A stretch of 64,000 bases of DNA, from positions 11,128,001-11,192,000 of the forward strand of contig OX291562.1 of assembly GCA_946406115.1 (NCBI GenBank). The letters are read 5' to 3'. Source of the stretch: Apoda limacodes. Its lineage: Eukaryota; Arthropoda; Insecta; Lepidoptera; Limacodidae. Below, one piece after another: positions 40,001 through 52,000 of this stretch; the stretch's first letter is position 1, and each line of letters opens with the position of its first letter. A program made the position numbers and the translations under genes. The notes under the pieces are model-generated. The model was given only the letters and a program-made list of their open reading frames with translations. It had not been told where the DNA came from and did not search any database.

Positions 40001-43000
40001 TAAATATCTTCGATTAGAGCAGTCTCCATAAGGATAAGAGGCACAAGGTGACAAATTAGATCCCTTGGTTGTGAAGACGGAGCCGGAATCCTTTGAAGAA
40101 GGCAATGCAGCATTAATTAAAACATGTATAACTATGTATTTATTTTATTCATTCATAATATTTATTGGTTCATTTATATTATGTACGTATTGATTAAATA
40201 TATATGTAGATATTCCATAATTCCAAGGTCTGATATGAGCAAAAACGAAATGCAATAAAATTTTCTCGATAGAAAAAATTTAATTCAGCTGATATTTTAA
40301 TAGTATATCACTTATAACAAAATCTAGAGCTGTTATTAGTAAATTTTGAATATAAGTTATAATATTCAAATTATTAATATTTAATGTTCTTCGCCAATTA
40401 CGTTAATATTCCGCAGTGTATGAAAAAAGGTTATTAAAAAAAGGTAATTTAATTACATCATTGTTCTAAAATTAATTATTTCTTGTCAGTGAATATTATA
40501 CTAAAGTGATTTTCTATGTCAGTTTATATTTTGATTTCCGATTACAATTTAATGCAATTAACACTGTTTTCTATTTACAATTATCTAATCACGGTTATGA
40601 CGGTTTTATGTATGCGATAATTATTCAACCACACAGAAGACTAACGCAACTGAAAACAATACACCTTTTCATTACAATGATATTTTATATGCGAAATAAA
40701 TAAATAAAGATCATTTTATTTAAAAAAAAAAACACAACAAAAAAACAGAGCGTCATCAGTCATACAAATAAAATAATTATTCTGTTTTTTTTTTTTTTAT
40801 TACAATAATATTTTTTCTGTAATTACAAAACTATATATTTTATAAATACAATTAATTAATTTTTTTTAGATAATCATATACAATCACAACATTATCTTTA
40901 CGATCACGCCGATCTTATTACTGACTTTAAATGTGGTTACAAAGGAGGAGTGACTAATAACACCGAATACGATCCTTCACTTTTAAAACATCATATGAAT
41001 AAGAGAAAGAGGGAAGCGAGCAGAATTAGTAGGGTAAGTTTGTTTTTTCATAGTAACTTGGGTGATACCCTTAGTGTTGCAAGCGTCTATGTAGGCTACG
41101 GTGACCGCTTACCATCAGGCGGACCGTAGGCTTGTTTGCCACCTTAGTGGTAAAAAAAAAAAAAAAAATTATTAACAATTTTTGGGGATCATTATCTCAG
41201 CCGCCAGAAGTCCACTGCTGAACATAGGCCTCTCCCATAGATTTCCAAAGAAAACGGTTGGAAGCGGCCTGCATCCAGCGTCTTTCGACTTTTGGGGGAT
41301 ATTTAATTAAAAACAGCTGCAAAATATATATTTATCTATTTTTATTGCCTGAAATATAACTCAATTGAATTTTTAATCAAATATTTGGTTTTTAACCAAC
41401 ATTATGTACTCAACTTATCCTATGAACGCTTGCAACACCGGGGGTATTACTTGCGCGTTGTCCACCCTTTAAAAATCTATTTATTCCCTTCTTAAAGAAC
41501 CCCTGTTATAACTTTCGACTCCCTCGCAGCCTGGTTAGTAGTATGGCCAGCTGCTGTGCAGAGGGTGTGGGTTCGATTCCCGCACTGGACAAACATGTAT
41601 GTTATAATATAAACATTTGTGTTTGTCTTGAGTTTGGGTGTATTTATGTGTATGTATGTATTTACAAATAAAAAAGTAATATTTATGTATTTGTATTCGT
41701 TGTCTGGTACCCATAACGCAAGCTTTGCTTACTTTGGGGCTAGATAGAGGTGTGTGTAATGACCAAAAAAACGTATTTATTTAAATATAATATAATTTAA
41801 TTCTTTTAACTGTAATTTCCAGCACAAGAGATCAACATCGGATGATACACAGATTCGTGGCCCTTTCAATGCGAACAAAGTATCGAGATACGTTGAGCTG
41901 GTGATTGTCGCTGATCACCAGGAGTACCTGGAGAATGATAGGAACATCGAACTAGTGCACCATCAATTGAAAGATATCGCTAATATTATTAATTCTGTGA
42001 GTTATAATTTTTTTATTGTATTTATTTAATAAGCTCAGGGTTTGGTTACAGACGTGTATTGGAAACGATATGTGAAGTTAAGCAATAGCAGGCGTGGTCA
42101 GTACCTGGATGGGTAACCGCCTAGGGGCATATTTTCTTACCTGTTCCTTGTTACGGGGAGCAAGTAAAACTGTTGGTCCTGGCTTTTGTCATATATGACA
42201 GCTGTCGTTAAGCCTATTCAATTGCCTTGGGAGGCTTGAAAACTTTTATATGCGTGTAGCCGGCGTGATGCGCTAAACACCAAGGAGAGGCCTGTGCCCC
42301 TGCAGAGGGTGTATGTGACGGCTAACGCAATTCATAATTTTCCAAATATTTTGAATTGTAGTATACTATAGATGTCACATAGAAAACCCCATTTTGTAAT
42401 TCGCTCAACAATAAATTTGTCAGAATTTAATTTGGGATGTTTCTCAACTCAGCTAGGTGTTTTCCGCATATCTGACACAATAAATGTACTTATAATCCTT
42501 TTCTAGGTATATTCTCCTTTAAATATTTTCATAGCCCTGGTGGGCGTGGTCGTTTGGACGGAGCGGGACGAAATACAATTAGTAGAGGATGGAGATACAA
42601 CTCTTAAGAATTTTTTAGAGTACAGAAAGAGAGATATAGAGATACCTAACGATAACGCGCAGCTGTTGACGTAAGATTATTATTTGTAACATTCTATTTT
42701 ACAAAAGAAAATGAAGTTAAGGGTATCTTTAAATATAGGGATGTAGGTTATCTGCACAGATAAAGATACACAATAGATATCGCAAATGCATCTACTTTCC
42801 GTGTTTGAACCCCGACCAAGCGTCGAGGTTGGCCCTCGCTATTGACATTCCGCGCGCGTCTGTTGCTGCAGCCGGTCAGCCGTGAAAATTAAGAAAATGC
42901 CTCTTTGCGTGATAGTTAACTGCAATAGCCCAAAAATTGTGAGTGCCCAAAATAAGGACATATTTCCTATCACAGTTAAGTTATTTTAAAATAATATTAT

Positions 43001-46000
43001 ACGTATATTCATTTTAAATCTATTTTTAAGTAGTTATAGCTGTGAGTCCAAGAATATACCGAAGTATATATAGACTAACGGCAAGTAAACTACATTCACA
43101 TTACAATGCCGCCTTTGCTTTGAGCGTTTGATCACACGTTGTGTGTTAGAGACGATGAATATCAGAACAAGCGATACTGTCGCGCATCGCTTTCACTTCG
43201 TGGTACAAGGCAAATTATCATTCGTCTGTCAAATCTAGCAACTAGTGTTGTTCGTGCAACAACATATATCGATAATCGATTTTAATCGATATCGGGCGAA
43301 TGTGTTCATGTTTATTGTTTGAACGTCTATACGTTAAGCATGTTTAATTATAATTATAAATCTCTAAAGTGCTTCAAAAAACTTACTTTTTTTTAGTTTC
43401 CCACATGATCCAATCATAAAAGAAAAGTGGATTGCGGCCATGGGACGGAAAACTGGTTCCCGACTAAACATAGTACTAATTGTTCCATACTCTTAGAAAA
43501 TACCAGTTTCATTGAAGGGAAAAAGTTTAGATTGTTGAAAAAAATCATGCATGAAACATTTTAAAACATTAATTTTTGAATTGACGTACAATAAACGATT
43601 TCACATATTTACTTATGTTACAATGCTTTAAAATATATATATTATATGAATATTATGCCGTTGTCAGAAAGTGGAAATTGTGTATTTTATAAATTGATGA
43701 ATTTTCATACAAACTAAATAAATGTTTTTGTCACTTTTCATTTTGCACAACCCTAGCTTTAATTAAACAAGACTTACGCGCCACGACATAAAAAACTCTT
43801 TGCTATCTATGAGAGCCTAGTAATTTGCGTATTTGGGCGGGGGTCGTTTCGAAAATGTTAACTTTGTTTAGGTATAAAATCTAAAAATAACTTACAGGCT
43901 GTTCTAGACGCACACCTTGCACACGACGATGTTTTAATGACGATCACAAAAAACACAGTATCCACTAAACACAACAGCACGTAAAAACACTACAAGTAGG
44001 GCTCTATGTGTCCTCCACCACGTCCAACGCACAATTGCATTCGTTGCGAACCGAATTAATGGCCCTTAGCAACATTTCTGGGGTCACTGTCTGGAAGGCC
44101 GCTGTAATTCTGCCTCGCATATCTTCTTCAGTGGCACATTCAACCGAATACACTTCATTTGTTAGAAGAAGTGTAAAATAATTCTTCGCATTTAGTGCTG
44201 TAGGCAGAAAGACTGGTCCCAAAAGACGATTGCCAAGAATGCCGGCCCAAACGTTAATACGCCAGCGGTGTTGGAAACTGGACTCACGGGACGCCCGTGG
44301 ATTCTCATGGGCCCAGACGTGCGCGTTGTGCAAGTTAAACACACCGTTTCTGGTAAATGACGCCTCGTCTGTCCACAAAATTTTCTCGGCAAATATGACA
44401 TCATTCACTAGCTGGTTTAGGTACCACCTACCGAACTGCATTCGGGGATCACTGTCACTAGGCAGCAATTCCTGCGTTTTTCGGTAGTGAAACGGGTGCT
44501 GTCCATCTCTGTCGAGAGTCTCCCATACTCTCCAGTGGCTGACCCCAAGAACCAAGTCACCGCGTCGGGTACTGGTATTAGGATCCTCTTCGAAATATGC
44601 TAAAATATTTTCCTCCACCTCGGAGTTAGACCTTGACCTCCCTTCGCTATTGCGTTCGTTCGTTCGTAAAGCTTCCAGTTTCGTGCAGCCTGTTCACCAG
44701 ATTGTGAAAACAGCGTAACGATGGTAGTCTCCTGGGATTTTCTGGTCTGCCGGACACATACCGCTCGGCGTAAAGACGACGGGCTGCCGCCACAACGCCA
44801 TCGCACGCGCCTACACACATTATCATGTCATAATACACTGAATTACTGTAACTCATTTTGAATTAAGCAGGAATGTAAAATACCTAAAAAAATCACAGAA
44901 CTGAAATTAACACTCAAACATGTACTGCAAGACAGAAAAACACTGACTGACACTGACCGATCTAATTTAATTTGATTTTCAGCATTTTCAAAGAGATAGG
45001 CAGGCGGCCCGGTATCATAGAAACAGGACAAAATTAGAGAGGATAAACCTCATTTTTTTTGTTGAATCCCGGGATTTCGAATAATTACGAGTTCAGTACA
45101 CTCAATAAGACTTACTCACATTGTTGGATTTTTATTACTTATTATTTGGTGTTAGGACATCAAAGTCAAAGTCAAAATGTTTTATTCAAATAAGGATTTT
45201 ACAATCACTTTTAAATCGTCAAAGTTATGAAATATTATTTTTTGAAATCCGGTTCACAATGCTGTTGATTTCTACCGAGAAGAATCCGGCAAGAAACTCA
45301 ATCGTTACTCTTTTAAAAAAAAAAAAAATACTAAAAATGCAATCAATGTTTTAAATAAAAATTTTAAGCTGTACAATTTTATATTATTTCCATTTTAGTT
45401 GGTACCTATGTATCCTGTAATTGAGCATCTTCAGTCCCAAGGATTTTTATCATTAACATAGTCTGAAATAGTGTAGTATATCAGCTTTATTTGACCGTAG
45501 TTGAAAATACCAGTTCTTATTTATGCAGCCTTAGTACGTAAATACTCTTAAGTGTAGTTTTTTTATTGATTTTGGTGATATTTCGCACTGATATAAGCAA
45601 AATAGGAGTATTGTTTAGGCACAACTTAATCTGTACTAATAATACTGTAATTCTGAGGTTTTGTATTGTTTGTCTGTTGTAATACGTGTTTACTTATAAA
45701 GAAATGGATGATTTCATTGTCATATCGGACATTAAAACTAGTATGTTTTTTTTTGACTTTAATACACGAAAATACGTAAATTAATTTTCGCGAACCCTTC
45801 ATAATTTATGAAAGAGAAAAATCTTGCTATCTCAGGTGCTTAGGGTAATTTCCCCGAAAATTAAGGTACCGTTGATAGCTTATTTGACCTTATTCGAAAA
45901 TACTAGTCCTTATTTATGCAGTCTTAGTACGTAAATACTCCTAAGTTTAGTTTTTTACTGATTTTGATGATATTTTGCACTGAGATATAAGTAAAAGAAG

Positions 46001-49000
46001 GATTGAACTGTTTGTCTGTTGTAATTTGTGGTTACTTGTAAAGAAATGCATAATTTCATAGTATTAATGGATAGTATGTCTGATAATAAAATTAGTTTGG
46101 TTTCGACTTAGATATCTAGGAGTTAAAAATAACTAATAGCGTTAGAATAATATTTTTTTAAATGTTTGATAATAGGCACCTATTTGTTAATATTGCCAAA
46201 TCACATACCTACATTACTTGAGTACACAAAATAGATAAAAAATAATTTAATTAATTATCGAGAACCCTTCATAATTGAAGAAAGAGATGAATAAACCTTG
46301 CCATTTCTTTCAATTTAACTTGTGTGTGGGTATGTTTAGTGTATGTGTGAGTGAGAGTTGTGGCAGAAAGAGAGAGAGAGAGAAAGCCGATCTATTGGGC
46401 AGTCTTTTTGCCTCTAACTCGAATGTGAACGACGAAGGCGCTGTACCACCTACTTTACCGTGGTGCGGTAAGACCATGCCGGAAATCTCTATAACACAGC
46501 GCGAGGTCCGGCGGGCGTTGCTTTCCCTAGACGTTCATAAGTCGAGTGGGCCAGACGGCATACCAGCAGTGGTGCTTAAGCAGTGTGCTCCTGAGTTATG
46601 TCCTGTACTCACGCGCCTCTTCACGCTTTCCTACCACACTAGGCAATTTCCGTCGTCATGGAAGACTGTGAATGTGCACCAGGTGCCCAAAAAGGGCGAT
46701 AGATCAGATCCATCGAATTACAGGCCTATCGCTATAACCTCTCTCCTCTCCAAGGTGATGGAGCGTGTGATCAACACACAGCTTTTGAGATACCTAGAAA
46801 AGCACGACCGTCAATATGGCTTTCGCCACGGTCGCTCAACTGGTGACCTTCTAGTGTATCTCACACACCGATGGGCACTAGCCATTGAGAGTCAGGGGGA
46901 GGCATTGGCATGTAGCCTAGACATAGCGAAGGCGTTCGATCGGGTCTGGCACCGGAGTCTTCTATCGAAGTTGCCATCTTACGGAGTGCCCGAGGGTTTA
47001 TGCAAATGGGTGGCTAGCTTTTTGTCCGGCAGACGCATACGAGCCGTAGTTGACGGTAGTTGCTCTGATAGCATGGACATTAATGCTGGTGTCCCGCAAG
47101 GCTCTGTGCTGTCTCCTACGCTGTTTCTACTGCACATCAATGATATGTTGGACATCAACAACATACATTGCTATGCAGATGACAGTACTGGAGACGCTTA
47201 TTACACGGGCCGTGCAAGCATCCCACGTTCCGTTGTGGAGGAAAAGCGTGAAGAACTTGTGTCTCAAATCGAGATCGGTCTGTTCAAGGTCTCTGACTGG
47301 GGGCGGGAAAACTTGGTCCGATTCAACCCTACAAAGACACAAGTGTGCGCGTTCACCGCTAAGAAAACCCCATTCACTGTAGTCCCACAATTCCAGAACA
47401 CTCCCCTCTCCATCTCCAAGAGCATTGGGATCCTTGGCGTTGACATCTCCAGCGATGTTCAGTTCCGAGATCATTTGCTAGACAAGGTAAAGCTGGCGTC
47501 CAAAAACTTGGTGTACTCAACACAGCGAAGCAGTACTTCACGTCGGGGCAAAGGTTGCTACTTTACAAGTCGCAAGTCCGGCCCCATATGGAGTACTGCT
47601 GCCATCTCTGGGCGGGTCCACCCGGATACCAGCTTGGCCCTTTTGACTCGGTTCAACGACGTGCTGTGAGAATTGTCGACGATTCCAAACTCACTTGCGG
47701 TATCGAGCCCTTAAGTCTGAGGAGAGACTTTGCCTCCCTGTGTGTGTTCTACCGCTTGTACAATGGATTGTGTTCTGAGGAATTGTTCGAAATGATGCCC
47801 ACGGCTACTTTCTACCATCGCACCGCTCGCCATCGACAGGGATTTCATTCTCACACTTTGGAACCAAAATGGTCGCGTACAGTGCGGTTTCAGAGAAACT
47901 TCCTCCCGCGAACCCTTGGGTTGTGGAATGAGCTCCCTGCCAAGGTTTTCTCTAAGGACTACAGTATGGGGTTCTTCAAAAAAGAAGTTATTAGATTTCT
48001 GAAGGGTCGGCAACGCGCGAGTGATGCCCCTGGTGTTGCAAGCGTCCATAGGCTACGGTGACCGCTGACCATCAGGCGGACCGTAGGCTTGTTTGCCACC
48101 TTAGTGGTATTAAAAAAAAAAAAAAAAAAAAAACTCTCAAAGAGTTGGGAACAGAGGCGAACATTTTAAAGTAATAATTTATTTAGTCCGATTTTTGCAT
48201 ACAGTTCAAACATAGTAGGTACAAATTACTTATTCATATGGATCAAATTTAAGGAATGGGTAGTTGTTATCACTGCAGTTACTGTCGAACGTCAATAGTT
48301 CGAAAATAGGAACAGATTTTTTGGATTTTACGTATTAATGAACACCTAAGATAATAGGTTAGTCATAAAGTATGTATTAAAATTTAAATTGTTATTAAAT
48401 GTTATGATAATGATTCTAAATATCATTATTAAACCAAAAATAAATACGATAAAATAAAATAAGAATTTGTTGGATTGATTTCTCGGTTCGCCAGGGTGAT
48501 AGTAGGTAGCAATAAACTGATTAGAACTATCTATATGTATTTTTATTCTTTCGCCTGGTATTTTGGGGTCAACGGTCATAGTAATTATAAATGAAGTCAG
48601 CTGTTTCAGGGCTGTCGCTCTACCTTTTTAGGTAAAAAAGGAAATTTGCTGATTGTTGGGAAACTTAAACATTTTCCGACTTTAGAATAGTTTTCCGAAC
48701 ATCTACAAACCAACCCCTATCTATCACTTTCGGCTGTATACACCATTTCCCTAACATGTTGTATATATTAGATTCTTAATGAGCTACATTTTTTTGTCAC
48801 TGCCGCCACTAGAATTAATCAATTCACGTTCTTATTCTTGGTTTTGCAGTAATACGCTCTCGAATTTTCTCGCCATTTCTGTCTGTTTTTGCTGCTCATC
48901 TATACTTTTACCTTTTATCGTCGTGTCGACATGTTTTTCTCTCTTTCTCTTTGCATATTTTTATTTTTGTTGTCTTTTTCGCTGTGCACTTAGTTTCGAA

Positions 49001-52000
49001 TCTTTTTTTATTTTTATATAACGCACGACCATCCACTACAAAGACTGACCGCTAACTAATTACTAACTGACTCGAGCGCAGTGTTGCCAGATGGTCTCGG
49101 CGACGTACCCCTAGACTAATTTGATTTCCCCCCAGAAAGCCCCTAGGATGCCATTACCAAGCGGATGGTGGCATGGGCCATGGGACGATTCTTTAAAGCA
49201 GCGGTCATGTTGGGATTGTTGGGTTTTGCATTCAGAATAATTGTGTCGATAAATTATATCGCCAGACCATGAAGTTTCCATGAAGTTGTCTGTCTACTAA
49301 ACTTACTATTCTCACCGTTATTCTCTCGTGGCGGCAGCATCGGTCTGACTGCTGACTTGTACCCTCGAATAATAAAAGATGGTTAAAAAAGATCAATACA
49401 AAACATCAGGTCAGGGACGTGATATGCAATAGAAAAAAAACTGTATTTTGAGTGTTTTTGAACTTTCCCCTAAAAAAACCCCAAATATTCTTTCCCCCTA
49501 TTCTGCCCCTAACTCGGTTGAGAAACCCCTAACTCTAGAGGGAAATCCTCTGATCTGGCATAACTGCGCGAGCGGCGGTGCCTTTGAATCGATTTTGCAC
49601 GCTTTTTTCGCTCTTGTGAGTCACAGTAGGTAGAAAAAAAGTGACACGGTTGGTTTTTATACAGACTGAGGTGTTAACGTTATCTATTGTGTATCTATAT
49701 CTGTGGTTATCTGATTGAAAACCAGTCAGTGTCATAGCCCACTGGATAAGCAAGCTAAAGTGGCAATGGGCAGGTCATAAATGTCGTAGAACCGATGGCC
49801 GTTGAAACAGACGAGTCTAAGGGCTCTTGTAGACTACACCGGACGCCGGATGATAAATACAACTATACGGCGGCCAGTCGTCAGGCACGTGTACGTACAC
49901 GTTTTCATTGTAACCTATACAGCACTGCGTGCGCCCTGTTCATTATTCGTCCGGCGTCCGGTGTCTTCTACAAGACCTCTTAGAGCGGAGACTATGGATC
50001 GGTAAAAGCAGTGTGGCTCGTCCTGCATCCAGGTGAACATATTAAGAAGTTAACTGGATAAGAAAGGCAGAAGACCGAGTGTGCGTTCATTGGGTAAGGC
50101 CTATGGCAAGCAATGGACTGCTTCAGGCTAATTTGCTGATACAAAACTGTTCATGTTACAATTTTTGAACTTTATGTTAAGATATATGTATATGATAATA
50201 TTTTCCAACATCAAAATTATGTTAACAAATGTTTGTGCAGCCTTCAGATAGACTTTAATATTTGTAAATGTAACTTGACCTTAAAGCTTTTTTTTATCAT
50301 ATTAACATAAAATAAAAACATGTATTCTTTGAATAAATTGACATGATTTGTGCAAAAAATATTACAATATATTTTTTTTTGACGGATTATTATGTAATAT
50401 ACTCATACATTCAGCAGTTTTAACGAATAAAACAAGATAAAAAAGTCTTTGTAATAATAAACATGCACTCTGTTAAACCAACAAAATATTCTTACAGGCT
50501 ACAAAAGTTTAAAGACGGTGTTGTTGGAAAAGCCTTAAAAGGTCCAATTTGCACATATGCCTTTTCTGGCTCAGTAGCGACCAATCATTCAGAGGTCATT
50601 GGCCTCCTTGCAGCCACTATGGCCCACGAGATGGGCCATAATTTTGGTATGGAGCATGATACTGCTGAGGATTGCACATGTCCTGACGAGAAATGTATCA
50701 TGAGCCCATCTAGTACTTCTGTGGTCCCTGTACATTGGTCTTCCTGTAGTTTAAAATCTTTGGCGTTGGCTTTTGAAAAGGGAATGGATTATTGTTTAAG
50801 GTAAATAGACTTTTTTTTAGGTAAGTTTTACTTATATTATTAAAGCAGTAAACTTATTTGCTCCTAGTATATAAATCTTACATACGTACATAAACTATGG
50901 AATTCGTTTATAGTTATTCCTGCGGGAAAGGAGTTTGAACATTTTTCTCTACTTACTGGCCGTCTTTTTATTTTTTTAAATATCTCTCAAAGTTTTAGGT
51001 TTTTGAGATAAACACTTTCGAAGTTGTTCAAGGTTTCATTACTACAAATTCGAAAGCGTTTATCTTGAGAATCTGACACTTTACAAGATTTATTCATATG
51101 AAATTTTTTGTTTATAATGATGTTAGCTATCCAAGTATGTATGTAAAATGGCGACCGCATTAAGCCTATGTCCTTCTCCGTCTCTTCAACTATCCCTGTG
51201 CCAAATTGCAGCCATTCTCGATCATCCGTTGCGACGTAAACAAAGAACAAACACACTCAATTTTGCATTTATAATATTAATATGGATAATGATACTAGTT
51301 CTATTTTATTTCAGAAATAAACCAAAAAAGTTTTCAGTATCGCCGTCGTGCGGGAACGGTTTTCTTGAAATCGGTGAACAGTGCGACTGTGGATTGGTTA
51401 CCGGTAAAGAGTACAATGCTTGTCAGGCTTGTTGCCATCCGGAAACATGTACGCTAAGGAGCAATGCTACTTGTGCTATGGGATTGTGTTGTGATTTACA
51501 GGTAATTGTGAAGTATATTGTTATACAAGTGAGATAAGTTGGTCATTAAACATGCACCAGACAGCATCGCAAGCTAAGTCGCTGTACTCAGGGTGAGCGT
51601 GTTATGACGCTACGTGTATAAAGATCAATGCTCACTCGTTTCATACAATTTTTTTCAACACACTTGCTTGAAAACACTAAGAAAAACAACACACATACAA
51701 TTTTTTTTCGGTCGTCATACTATTAGGACAACGTACTGGCCAGTAAAGGTGCCAACGGTTTATATCTAACTGAGATTAAAAAATGAAAATTCACCCCCTA
51801 GTGCGATAATGTAATTAATTAATTATTTATAATAATTGTGGAGCAATAAGAGTCAACTAACTTTGATGCTTACATTTAAAAATTGTTCACTTGAAGACAA
51901 TAAGATTAAGCTATATAAATAAAAAAATCATTAATTTTCAGACATGCCGACCCAAGTCAGCGGGAACAGTATGTCGATCCGCAGACCGGGAGTGTGATTT

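Noticed and set aside
39955..40115. A minus-strand exon with a gtgagt-like donor in intron C-D
   Set aside because: It is open for about 50 codons, but there is no acceptor, no homology and no partner exon.
42073..42130. A 5S rRNA gene
   Set aside because: Only about half of 5S is present and the same half heads several dispersed repeats.
48779..49021. A hydrophobic 80-residue protein
   Set aside because: T-rich low-complexity DNA gives Phe/Leu-rich frames; there is no start context or support.
50463..50497. In-frame ATG upstream of the zinc-site exon as a protein start
   Set aside because: It lies before a good cttacag acceptor, and the exon joins exon F in phase with unbroken protease homology.
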